Positions 24,001-34,165 of a stretch of 52,609 nt of DNA are shown here, piece after piece. The stretch covers positions 5,001 to 57,609 of the forward strand of contig JAHBMJ010000080.1 of NCBI GenBank assembly GCA_018398765.1, given 5' to 3'. Position 1 is the stretch's first letter. Every line of letters begins with the position of its first letter. Under the pieces are notes generated by a model. The model was given only the letters and a program-made list of their open reading frames with translations, searched no databases and was not told the origin of the DNA. This stretch comes from Chromera velia (taxonomy: Eukaryota > Sar > Chromeraceae). The position numbers and the translations under genes were made by a program.

Positions 24001-24480
24001 ACTGAGATGCTATTGAAGCCAATGGTAATCCGTCTTTCCAGTTTTATCATGCATTTAAAACAGCCTGACTGCCCTTTAGTATCCCACTTAAACCATAGAT
24101 AACTTAATTTACAATATGTAAATCACACAGTAAATGACTGTTAAACATAGTTAGACCGTATAAATGAATGAACAAATAATTCAAAATGCTTTAAAAAATG
24201 TTTATTAGCATAAATAGATTTTTTAAACTATAGTTTTGAATTATACTTTATCTCTACAGCCTTTACCAAACTTTTTACCGGTGGCCGGCCACTCTACCGG
24301 TAATTACCAGTTGACCGGTAATCAGCTCGCTTTACCACTGGAAAAATCGGCAACCCTGATGCTTCGACCGTTTGACCGCATTCCCGCTCTTGTGCAATCT
24401 TGAAAGGTCACTTGCAACGGGCGTTCTTGTTTTCACTATATCCAGATGCAGAGTTTGAGACGGTGCGACAGGCACTTTTC
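21060..24480 (+). pseudogene. Decayed reverse-transcriptase retroelement, split by a MITE
   Basis: From 22465 to 23511 one frame reads as a reverse transcriptase interrupted by three TAG codons (22951, 23101, 23281). Motif A is DTKNFYPSV (about 22770), motif B is GFAQGSPLSLALANL (about 23113-23160) and the catalytic motif C is RWMDDR (about 23236). The frame resumes after the MITE (about 24367-24478, LQRAFLFSLYPDAEFETV). Upstream, shorter open pieces at 21075-21446, about 21757-21909 and 22130-22363 look like the worn N-terminal part. The motif set (NFYPSV, QGSPLS, MDD) resembles Penelope-like, retron or telomerase-type RTs more than copia, but I cannot place the family. No LTRs, endonuclease or target duplication were seen. 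It cannot encode an active protein. Confidence 0.75.
23512..24358. mobile_element. hAT-like MITE, family 2, copy 1 (847 bp)
   Basis: The ends are CAGGGTTGC and its exact inverse GCAACCCTG; CAGGG is the classic hAT terminus. The flanks ATGCTTCG at 23504-23511 and 24359-24366 are identical, an 8-bp target duplication. Sub-terminal zones on both sides repeat ACCGGTAATTACC-type words. It sits inside the reverse-transcriptase relic. No transposase frame is present. It matches, in reverse orientation, the element at 31534-32394. Confidence 0.9.
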
Positions 24481-24844
24481 AAGTCGGTATGTAGCAATCC
24501 GCGTCTGGATCCATACTGTTGTTGCGTTTTGTGTGTTTGCTTTGCTTTGTTTTGCTTTGAATTAATGCAAACGAAAAAAAGGGCCCCGCGGAAAGCGCTT
24601 GTGGATGGATTTCACGCTTTCCGGGCTCGTTCGCACGCTTGCGTGCGTCAGATGCATGGTCGCGGCTCAGACTTGCATGCATGGCCGGCCGATTTCGCCG
24701 CGATTCTTATGAATAATTGGGTCGGAAAGACTATATACGCGGTACAGCTAGGTGAAGGACTTTGATATTCATAGAATGCTAAGGATGGTCACGAAGGTGA
24801 GCTGTTCTCTTTCAATCTCTCCTTCAAATGGGCGCTGATCAAAC
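24481..24844. other. Spacer with a dispersed-repeat fragment
   Basis: Contains the dispersed-repeat core at 24611-24652 (ACGCTTTCCGGGCTCGTTCG, then ...GTGCGTCAGAT) between the RT relic and the glycosyltransferase gene. The promoter of the latter should lie here or just downstream. Confidence 0.5.
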
Positions 24845-25027
24845 ATGTATAGATGCAACATCCTGCAGACGGCAACGTATAAAGCTTCTGCGTATTGGCA
24901 ACAACTTCCACTACCCTTTTCGTTCTTTCCTGATCCTCCTAAAAGTCTTCCAGATCTTTTGAAGCGCATCGACGGACGATTCCACTCAATCTGCTCGTCG
25001 ATTCTCAATCCTTGCTGTCCAAGAAGT

Positions 25028-26716
25028 ATGCCAGAAGTTTACAGATCTTCCAACCCTCGTCAAGAAAGAGGGGGGCTTGAGTTTCTGGAACGAACTTTTT
25101 CCAACAGCGAGACGGATGCGACTCAGGAAGACCCGTCTCCGCGTCCGTCTCCTTCACTGAATGTCTTGCTTGTCACTTCAGACCTACCCTCCCACCCCTA
25201 CGCAGTGGCCAAACTGGCGCTTCTGATCGATGGGGGGGGGCACAAGGTGACAGTCGCAGCACCTCCTGGCAAAGCAGCAGAGACAGTGAGGGACACGGTT
25301 GGCGTGGGTAGTCAGGAGACGCCTGCAGCAGGAAAAGCGAAGATATCTGTGCTGGAGTGTGGAAGTGCGTTTGCAAAGGAACACATAAACGTTCGGCCAG
25401 TTGTGGATCCTCACTCATGGAGTGCTTTCTTTGCCGGCATTCGAAATCCCCTTCCAGTCGCAGAACAGGTAAACGACCTTTGTGACGCGCAGGAAGAAAT
25501 GTATGTACTCCTCAAACGGTTGATTCCATCTTTCGATATCGTCGTTTGTATCCACTCGATTTGCAACACAGTATGCGATGCAGTGGAGTCTCTTGCAATT
25601 CAAACAGATTCCCCCCCCAAGCCCTGCGTGATCCTCTCCTCTCTCCCGTACGACCCCGTCACTCTCCTCGGGTTCTCCCGCGGCTGGGCCCTTCCAAGAA
25701 CAATCACGGCGTTGCCCCATGTGGCAACCTACCCATCGAGTCTGTCCGTCTCCGGTGGAAGACACACACTTCGAGGGTTCGCTACGGCAGTCTCCCAGAC
25801 CTTCTGGAAGATTCTGGACGCTTCATTGATGGAGTGGGCATGGATGTGGTCAGCCAGACGGAACGACGAGAGGAGGGCGTACAGAGGCCTTCCGCCTAGG
25901 GCGAAGGGGTGGGTGGGGTACATGCAGAGGTACCCAATGCTGTGGATGGGGGGTGCTCCGTTCTGTCCCGCAGACCTGCCAACGCCCCCAAACGTGACTC
26001 TGGTGGGTGGACTGGATACTGGAGGTTTGAGAGGAGGGAACGGGTGGTCTTCTTCTTCTTCTCGTTCTTTGGAGTTGGGGGAAGATCTCTCGGAATGGAT
26101 GTATGGCGGGGGAGAAGAGGACAGAAAGGTGCTTTTCGTGTGTTTTGGGACAGGAACGACCTTGACACCTGCAGAGGGCAGAGCGGTGGGGGTTGAACTC
26201 GTTGAGGCATTGAAAGGAAGTGGCGCCAGTGTCTTGTGGGCTTTGAGGAAAACCCAAGCAGCCAACTTGAAGCCAATGCTCGACGAGGCTCTCGGATCTC
26301 CCACCAGAGAGTCGGACTCCAAGTTTTGGGAGTATCTGGGGGGCGTGCTGAGAATTGAGTTCGATGTTCCCCAAATTGCGATTTTGCACTCTGGGAGGGT
26401 AGTTCTTTTCGTGAGCCACCTGGGCTTCGGCAGCTTTACAGAGGCTGTCGGAGCCGGGGTGCCCATGTTGGCTTACCCTAGCGGTCTTGACCAATGGGCA
26501 AATGCCGAGAGGGCAAAGGAGATGGGTGTCGCTTTGGCGGCCCCGAAGGGACTTATTGGTCTCGGTCCGGCGGTTCTGTCTGCTCTGAAAGATGTGGAGC
26601 TTCGGCAGAGGTCAAGAGAAGTCGCGGCAGCTGCCTATCTGTCTTCTTTGCGCGGGAAAAGCGAAGTGCTCCGCACGATCGAAAGCATCGCCGAGCCTGC
26701 AAGACATGTAGTATAG
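25028..26716 (+). CDS. UDP-glycosyltransferase-like protein (GT1/GT-B fold), intronless
   Basis: This frame of 562 codons is uninterrupted; the frame is open from 24845, and I chose the ATG at 25028 because the preceding stretch (Cys/Pro-rich) is not family-like. UGTs transfer a sugar from a UDP-sugar to small acceptors such as lipids, sterols or phenolics. N-domain: NVLLVTSDLPSHPYAVAKLA (about residues 45-64), the usual first beta strand and helix of GT-B enzymes. C-domain: VLFVCFGTGTTLTPAEG, then the donor-binding signature near residue 464 (SHLGFGSFTEAVGAGVP, followed by YPSGLDQWANA), with the His, the Ser/Glu pair, GVP and the Asp-Gln that contact the nucleotide sugar. No signal peptide or membrane helix is evident, so a cytosolic enzyme is likely. 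Unlike the three other host genes it has no introns, which could mean a retrocopy or transferred gene. Confidence 0.85.
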   Translation: MPEVYRSSNPRQERGGLEFLERTFSNSETDATQEDPSPRPSPSLNVLLVTSDLPSHPYAVAKLALLIDGGGHKVTVAAPPGKAAETVRDTVGVGSQETPAAGKAKISVLECGSAFAKEHINVRPVVDPHSWSAFFAGIRNPLPVAEQVNDLCDAQEEMYVLLKRLIPSFDIVVCIHSICNTVCDAVESLAIQTDSPPKPCVILSSLPYDPVTLLGFSRGWALPRTITALPHVATYPSSLSVSGGRHTLRGFATAVSQTFWKILDASLMEWAWMWSARRNDERRAYRGLPPRAKGWVGYMQRYPMLWMGGAPFCPADLPTPPNVTLVGGLDTGGLRGGNGWSSSSSRSLELGEDLSEWMYGGGEEDRKVLFVCFGTGTTLTPAEGRAVGVELVEALKGSGASVLWALRKTQAANLKPMLDEALGSPTRESDSKFWEYLGGVLRIEFDVPQIAILHSGRVVLFVSHLGFGSFTEAVGAGVPMLAYPSGLDQWANAERAKEMGVALAAPKGLIGLGPAVLSALKDVELRQRSREVAAAAYLSSLRGKSEVLRTIESIAEPARHVV

Positions 26717-27450
26717 GCAAAATTCCGGATGTAAGTTACCATGTAAAAAAAAAGGTTATAAATAGATAAAAACAAAAAGTAAGTACAAAAATTAAATTGC
26801 ATACACGGGTATAATAACAGTGCTGTTAACTAGGCTAGGCCTGATTTCAATATATATTATGTTTTCTCAAGTTTGGAGATATAATATAAATATCTAATAT
26901 AATTTAACCGTGATTTCATACCTTTCCATACTATAGAATCAAAACCTAGATCAAAACGTGAACTTATATGCTTAGCTGGTTTTCTTCCCACTGTAAGAAT
27001 ACAGTCTAGAATCAAGTGTAAACGATCCTAGACAGGCAAACAGAAACTTAGTGTTCGTTTACAGAGAAGAACTGTCAAACGTACAGTCTTACTTCTTGGC
27101 TATTGGAAAGGCCTTTTACACTTTGAGACGGTTGGTAAATCAAGCATGTACGCACGAGCACCTTTGGAAAAGGCCGCAATAGCATGCTTTAATTGCAATT
27201 TGTTCTACATTTAATTCTGCATTTATCGCTCCTACTTGCGCGCGGGATGTTGCTTTGCACGTTGGTCTATGCATCCTGCGCCCGCGAGTCTTGTCTGTTA
27301 CTTTACACCCACTGGCCGTGTGTATTAACTACTTCTTACTGACCATCTGACCATCTAACCTGAAACATTGAATTCTTCTGTGAACGATAACTCTTATCAT
27401 ACCTCACACGCGTTCTAGCCCCACCTATTGGTTGAGTTCTGTTGCTTACA
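26717..27450. other. AT-rich intergenic spacer
   Basis: Low-GC sequence after the glycosyltransferase stop. No frame of coding character, repeats or terminal inverted repeats were found. Confidence 0.5.
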
Positions 27451-27487
27451 ACTTCAACTGTCTTTCAGACTTCCATCTCCTCCAACA

Positions 27488-28654
27488 ATGGCAGTAGACT
27501 TGTCCAATGGGTTGTCTGACCGCATGCGAGCTGATATGAAGTCTCTGTTTATCAAAGTTTCAAGTTTGTGACGAGCGCCTCGGCCCTCTTGAAGGGAGGG
27601 TGTCTGAAGTCCAAAAAAAAGATGGAGACGGCGATTGCTCAACTGTCTACAACTGTCATCTCAGAAAGATGAGAACGTCTCTCTTCGGAATTTTAAAGAC
27701 CTTGATTCTTTGAAGTCCTCTTTCAATCGTTTGGTGGAGAGACACAGGAGGAATGAAAACGTATGCAAGAGGGTCCTCCCGGGCTTTGACCCAAACCATG
27801 GTTGCGAACCGGACCAGGTTCTTTTCACTGACCGTTCCTCTCTGTTCTGGTAGGTGATGATAAAGATCGGCAACGCTATGATAGGAAAGTTTGCATCTCT
27901 TGACCCCTTCTTTGACATTTGCTCTTTTCGCTCCTTTCCCGGTGGCTGCGAGATCAGTTTCATCGACAGAAGACGTGCAGAGAACTTTTTTTCCATTTTT
28001 CAGCCGGCGAACGGGTTCCACTTCGACTTGGTAGATGATAATTTTTCAGTTTCTTTCACCGTAAGAAGGGCCAAAACTCACGCCCAGCTGACGGAAGCCA
28101 GAGAACGCCGCCTTCAGACGATCGCACAGCCTCCCTTTTAACCCCTTAACCAAGCCACCGAGGCAGGACTTAGTCTACCTGTTCGGTCTTCTGCCCCTCC
28201 CTCATGGGGTCCCGCTCCCCTTGGAGCGTCATTATCGCTCCCTGCATCAAAATCTGACCGCATCACGCCACCTTCGAAGATTCTGAACAGCAGCACCGCA
28301 AACCCGCCTCCGGCCCCCAAGGTTACCAAACGTACAGCAGTCCGACCGAGGGATAGGGACCAACCCAGTCCTCCAATCCTTCGCTCCACGGCTGCCGCTG
28401 AATCTTCGAAATCACTAGTTGCAGGCTGAGCGGCTGGGAGTGTGATGACACCATCGGCTGCGAGGCCTCCTGCGGGGAAGCGAGAGGCCAACGCACCACA
28501 AATCGTCTTAAGGAGCGATCTGACAGGTTCAAACCAGACAGGGGGAAGAAAAGGTGGAGGTAAGAAGAAACATAAAGGACCTGATCTTGGACAAAATGGG
28601 GAGGAAGAGTCTGAATGGGGACAGGAGGGGCAGACAGGAGAAGAAGGTTGGTAA
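27488..28654 (+). pseudogene. Decayed retroelement ORF1-like sequence
   Basis: The frame 27635-28141 is open except for one TAG at 27851 and reads as a folded, charged domain (GNAMIGKFASLDPFFDICSF; FHFDLVDDNFSVSFTVRRAK). Just upstream, in another frame, lies a coiled-coil-like piece (RLGPLEGRVSEVQKK), so at least one frameshift is present. Downstream, 28445-28654 holds a Gly/Lys-rich piece. Coiled coil, then an RNA-binding-like domain, then a basic tail is the layout of ORF1 of non-LTR elements, but no motif proves it. Confidence 0.4.
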
Positions 28655-31293
28655 CTCTCTTGTCTTGTCGTTTTCCGTCGTTTTCTTTCCTGTAGATTTC
28701 TATTGATCGATCTTCTGAATCAGTCAGGGGGGCTCGGGTTTCAGGTTTGAGGTGAAACTTTGGATAGTAAGTTTACTAGCTCTTCAAACAAATAAAAGTG
28801 GGGTATTGGTTGGAGGGAGGGCTTTGGACAGAGGGGGCACGTCTTCTTTTGTTTTTGTCCTTCCATAGGTTCCGAACAAATGGTGCCGTCGGGCGTCCTG
28901 CTCTTGTGGGGAAGAAAGCAGGTGGGAGGGTTGGTTTATTGTATAACATGCAGGTTTTGTCTTTTCCGAGGACTAGGTACCTCTGTCTAGCGTGCGTGCT
29001 TAAGACTAAAACGAAGGGGCCGCCTAGTCTTGCAAGCCTTTAAATGCTCCATGGAACCTAGGCAGCTAGGCTAGAACCTAGGTTGAGTAAGCGTTTTGCA
29101 TGACATGGGCCCGGGTTGTTCTCAAAGCCTTGTTAGTGGCTTGGGGTCGGGCATCACTGGATCTAGGATTTAACCCTCAATCATTCATTCATTCATTCAC
29201 TGCCAGTGCATACAGCTATATATAGGTACTGCATTGAATAAATAAGTGATTCAGCATCTTTCAGAACAAAGAAGATAAAGAAGACTGCTAAAAGACCTAG
29301 TCTAAGACGATATCATAATGGTGATTCCTAGTTAGAATCCTACTGTAATTATCCTAGATGAAGACACTAGTGAGTTTGCACAGTAATTTATGGATAATGA
29401 TCAGGTTATATTATATATTTATATCACTCAGCCCATGCACGATATAATATAAAAATATATATCAAAACTACGCCTAGTAACTAGGCTGTTAAACTATATT
29501 AAACTAAACGGCCTACGCTTAGCTTACATAGAAAATTTCAAGTTCTACTATAGCAACTCCTTGTACTTCCTTCTAAACCAAGTCTTCCTTCTTTATAGGA
29601 ACGCCCAATTTTGAAAATTCAAAATTCAAAGGTGTTTAATCATGGAATATATTTATTTACTAGTTACTCACTTCAAAAGTAATATAATCAGGAATATATT
29701 CCTAAATTAATTAAGGGGGGGTCTGCCCCCCGGGCTACATTTTTGATTTTTTTTTTAAATTCAGTTTATGACTATAAAAAATTGGTTTTGAAAAAGATAA
29801 ACAGGGGCTATCTAGCTGTTAGGCACTGTTAATAGGCAGTAGTGTAACAGTTACTATACTAGACTGTGTTATAGTGTTACTAGAATTTTATAAAATCTTA
29901 CAATTTATAAACTTATTAAACTAGCAAATAAATGAATACGCGGTTGAAAGTTCATACACGTTCTCATTGCATGAACATGCACACACTACACCAAAACACA
30001 CATGCACACTGCAGCACACACTGCATAGCAAAAGGAGGCCTTACTGTATGCACTACGTAAGATACACTCTTTTTCACTTTCAGCATTCGAACGCGAAACA
30101 CCAAAACACCATAAGCACTGTCGAGCAAAAAATCATCTGGGTACAAACAAGCAGAAAGGTGTATATCTGAAGACATAAATATAGATATATCAATCATGCA
30201 AACGCGCATACAAATAAGAGAAACATGCATACATCGACGTCAATTGAGACTCGTTGAGTCGTTGCCCCCCTTTTCAAATTTCATCTTTTGGCCGGGGGGC
30301 GCGGCCCTTCGCTTTTGCACCTCCAGATCTCCGATCTTTGCAATTTTCTATTTGAGCTCATTCTGATGCTGGGTAGCGATTGCTTTTTTGATTTCTTCTG
30401 TCTTCTTTTTGCAGCTTCGAAGGTGAGTCCAAAGATTAGATGTCCCTCTACTGCTTCTGGCTGTCGTCCCGCAGGAATTGCATGTATACGATTCTACAGG
30501 TTTACCGAGCGGTGCCTGAACTGCTTTGAAGAAGTCTCGTACGTCCACTTGACTCATTTTCAAACTATAGAGTTAATCGTCTAAACATATCAGGCCTCAG
30601 TCATCTCAGACTGGTATCATAGCTTGCTGTGACTTTAAGTTTGCATCTTACCTTATGTTTGAAACTCATGCATGAAGACCCGATTTTTGATGCAACCTGT
30701 ATAATCGGCTATTCGGCTCCGAATACATGCACCGATGGCCGCACCGATGGCCGCGGCCACTAGTAGGAGCGGTGGGCCGCGCCGGCATGTGCATGGCCAG
30801 CCCGGGCTGCATGGGCTGGGCCATGCATACAGTGCACTGGATGTGCACAAGCCTCTAGACTACTCCCAAAACATTTGTTTTTATAACGTAAAAAAAAAAC
30901 CATGCACCATCAGAATGACCTAAGGTATTAAAGACTAGTAAGAATCGGACTTTGGCTAATTAATCACTTTATTCAATCACATTCAATCACTTCATGGGAT
31001 AATTAAATATATTCTAATTACAAGTGACTAAACACCTTTGTCAAAATTTGATATTAAAATACCCAGGAGTCCAATTGTTTTACACCCAATATAACTATAC
31101 CAATTCATTACCTACGGTCAGCTCTATATTTGAGATCTCAATAATTAAAATGTTTTGAAAGACTTACATTAAGTTTCAAATTTAATTAATTTAAAGTTGT
31201 TTAATTTTAAAACAAAAATTTAAAGATTGCAAGCCCAGTTAAGCATTTCCATACAGTTTAACTTGAATATAAGTTTTTTAGCATTTTTTCAGC
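28655..31293. other. AT-rich spacer with transposon debris
   Basis: Mostly low-GC sequence without defined element ends. The only protein-like signal is the BED finger remnant at 30348-30563. A palindrome-like GC-rich patch (GATGGCCGC repeats, TGCATGGCCAG) lies at about 30730-30840. Confidence 0.4.
30348..30563 (-). pseudogene. BED-type zinc finger, probable transposase remnant
   Basis: This 71-codon frame contains C28-x2-C31-x15-H47-x3-C51 in the context YTCNSCGTTARSS then NLWTHLRSC, the standard BED DNA-binding finger. BED fingers sit at the N-terminus of hAT transposases, where they bind element ends. No catalytic domain follows on the minus strand, and the frame ends in a stop soon after a Lys-rich helix. 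A small free-standing BED protein is possible but less likely in this transposon-rich stretch. Confidence 0.6.
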
Positions 31294-31533
31294 CAGGGTT
31301 GCCGATTTTTCCAGTGGTAACGCAAGCTGATTACCGATTAACCGGTAAGTGGCCAGCCATCAGTAAAAAGTTTGGTAAAGGCTGTAGACTCAGTGTAAAG
31401 ACAAAGTATAATTTAAAACCATAGTATAAAAAATCTATTTATGATAATAAACATTTTATTAAGCATTTTCAGTTATTTGTTTATTCATTTACACGGTCTA
31501 ACTAGGTTTGACAGTCATTTACATATTGTAAAT
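31294..31533. mobile_element. hAT-like MITE, family 2, truncated copy
   Basis: Starts CAGGGTTGCCGATTTTTCCA and runs about 240 bp collinear with the left end of the neighbouring full copy (GTTTGGTAAAGGCTGTAGA and later words), then stops where that copy begins. Several of its bases differ, so it is an older or independently worn copy. Confidence 0.75.
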
Positions 31534-32394
31534 TAGGGTTGCCGATTTTTCCAGTGGTAAAGCGAGCTGATTACCGGTCAACTGGTAATTACCGGTAGAG
31601 TGGCCGGCCACCGGTAAAAAGTTTGGTAAAGGCTGTAAAGATAAAGTGTAATTCAAAACTATAGTTTAAAAAATCTATTTATGCTAATAAACATTTTTTA
31701 AAGCATTTTGAATTATTTGTTCATTCATTTATACGGTCTAACTATGTTTGACAGTCATTTACTGTGTGATTTACATGTTATAAATTAAGTTATCTATGGT
31801 TTAAGTGAGATACTAAAGGGCAGCCATGCTGTTTTAAATGCATGATAAAACTGGAAAGACGGATTGCTATTGGCCTCGGTATCATCTCAGTAGCGTGTTG
31901 ACGACCAAAAATGGTATACAATCGGCATAACTTGCCTTCACGAACACTTTTGTGGGCCGCCATGTTATATTTATAGCTACCAATGGCATGTAAGTGTGAT
32001 GCAACAAATCTGACAACTTCGAAGGTGAACACATCCTCTCAAAAGAGGCTTTCACGTCTTAAGGCCAGGGTACCTGTGTACGTTGAGCTGCTTCTTTACC
32101 TCCGCAACGACCACCGCTTCTGGTTCATAGACCCCCAAACCAGGCAGACAAGCACAGACAAACAACATATTTTTAAAAAAATCTTAATTTGATTCCTATA
32201 AGTGTTAAAAACGTTTAAAAAAGTCCTTATAAAACTAAAGATTAGAGGTTGCGCCGCAGGCGAAATTTTTTTTTTTTGAGCTTAATTTCTTCCTCATTTT
32301 TTTTTCGGTAAAACTTAGGTAAACGGAGTCTATTACCAAAAATCCGGTAATTACTGGTAGAGAGGGGTCGTTACCAGACGAAAAAGCAACCTTG
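31534..32394. mobile_element. hAT-like MITE, family 2, copy 2
   Basis: Begins TAGGGTTGCCGATTTTTCCA and ends GCAACCTTG. It is the reverse-orientation relative of 23512-24358 along its whole length, including the interior (GCTTTCACGTCTTAAGGCCA and the CGGGTAAC-type sub-terminal words). No exact 8-bp duplication flanks it, consistent with insertion into or recombination with the truncated copy on its left. The minus frame 31790-32032 is not a recognisable gene. Confidence 0.8.
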
Positions 32395-32765
32395 TTTTTA
32401 GTAAAAAAAAAAAAAATTTAGATATTTTTTTATAAAAATCGTGCTGTCCCTGCATGCCGTATACATAGTTTAAATGCATGCTCTGCCTCGCTCTCTCTTG
32501 TTTGGTGGCTCTCTTTTCACCTTTCTCCTTTGGGCATATGTTAGGGAGGGGAACTTCCCCCGGGGAAAAGGCATGGTGGATCATGTGAAGAACACTATGC
32601 TTACTGCCCTGCAGTCAAAGGTACAAAAGTGATCGATGATGCGGTGCATCGACTGACTGCATGCGTACGTACACGTAGAAACAGAGCAGTCTTGATTCAA
32701 ACTTCAGCTGTTGGCAGAGAGAGTGAAAAAAAAAATAGAAATCGGTGAAAAGGCTAGTGAAAGGG

Positions 32766-32995
32766 CTAGGCGACGCACAGTGGTGAAAAAAAAAAAATAG
32801 ACATGTTAAGATTTTTTTTTTTTTTTTTAGTCTGGTGGTTAAAAGTCCAAGCAAACTTAGCAAAGGTAGGTTTTGTAGTTAGATATGTTTTTGTTATATG
32901 TTTAGCACTTCCAATAAAAAAAAAAAAAAAAAAAAAAAAGATTAGGCTTCTTAAGATTTTTTTTTTCTTTTTTTTTATCACTGTGCGTCGCTTAG
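32766..32995. mobile_element. hAT-like MITE, family 1, copy 2 (230 bp)
   Basis: Starts CTAGGCGACGCACAGTGGT and ends with ATCACTGTGCGTCGCTTAG, the same ends as the element at 177-886. The flanks 32758-32765 and 32996-33003 are identical, TGAAAGGG. It is a third of the length of copy 1, with poly-A/T blocks just inside each end. Confidence 0.85.
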
Positions 32996-33003
32996 TGAAA
33001 GGG

Positions 33004-33690
33004 TCTGTAGAGCAAGATGGATTGCTGCAGCTGGAGGAAGAGGTATTGGAGAAGAAGAGACTTATGTCAGAGAGTTGGTTTCGTTCATCTTAGACTAGAA
33101 GCCGAGGAAGGCAAGTGCATTAATCGAAGCTTGTTTGAAATTGAAATGAGTGCACGCGCATCTTGTACGGTCGTTCAGCCTTTAGCTTCAGTCTAGGCTA
33201 TGGAGGGCCATAGTTGTTCATGTTCATACGGAAGCATGCAGGCTAAGCTGCAGCGGCTTGCTCCTTTTGTTTACACTTAGGTTTACAACTGTATGCATGG
33301 GTTGCCATTTGTCTGAGTCTGGTTTCGGAGACCTTAGGCTTAACCATAATTAAGTAAATAAGTATGCACTTCGATCCACTTTAATAAGAATTACTAGAAG
33401 AATTAAATGTTGGTACCTAGCTATACCTAGCCTGGTATAGTATATTGGTACCCAGTCTGATCATGATTGATTGATTTGGACGTGCACAGTCACGGTCACA
33501 GACTCAAATGCAGAAGCGATAATGCTTAGCGATCTCGATCCTTAATTCTGCACAATTTTAAAACGACAATCAAAACGACAACAGCAGCTAGTCCTGTAAT
33601 AGGTCCTGTAGCACCATGGAAAGTAAGTTTAAGTAACGAATACATCGCTGGCGACAAGTGATCGAATGATCATGCAGATAGAAAGATTAA
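33004..33690. other. Intergenic, no gene seen
   Basis: Moderate to low GC spacer with short (TTGA)n-like words near 33465-33475. Nothing with coding character. Confidence 0.45.
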
Positions 33691-33889
33691 TTGCCCAGTA
33701 CGTACACACGTAGCACGCGAGGGAGCAGGTCTTCCAGCCGGATGGACGCTGTACGCGAGGGAGTCTCCTGGCCGGATGGCTGTGCTCAGCCTGACATCAG
33801 GGATTCTTTGGGTGACGAAGGGCGGAAGGAATCAAGAAACCCCAAGACCCGCGAACTGAATAAAGCAGAAGAAGAACTTTTCCGCGGGC

Positions 33890-34165
33890 TTCACTCACTT
33901 ACTCCCGTCCCCCTTCCCCTGCAAGCATGCGGTTTCGACAACGTTAAAAACCAAAGTCCTTCCTTCATTCAAACACTCTCTATCTGCCACTCGACCTGAC
34001 CAGCTCGAAGACCTCCTGCCTCCCTTCCAGTCGCCCATTTTGAAGTCAGGCGAAGGCTTTGCAAGCAAGAACCACCTCATGCCCCCGGTCTCTAGCCCCG
34101 GTCTTCGTGCAGAGAGAGGGACGACGCTTTCAAATTTTTGATACGCTTTTCCTTGTTGCTGATCT
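33890..34165. repeat. Diverged duplication, left copy
   Basis: Shares with 35595-35870 an ordered series of near-identical blocks, including CCATTTTGAAGTCAG, GGCGAAGGCTTTGCAAGCAA and CGACGCTTTCAAATTT. Both copies have the same orientation. Minus-strand frames across both share FLLAKPSPDF, but this follows from the DNA identity and neither frame is otherwise conserved. It is more likely a dispersed repeat than a gene. Confidence 0.65.

Noticed and set aside
24845-25027. N-terminal extension of the glycosyltransferase
   Set aside because: The frame is open, but its Cys/Pro-rich sequence does not resemble a signal peptide or the family N-terminus; the ATG at 25028 is preferred.
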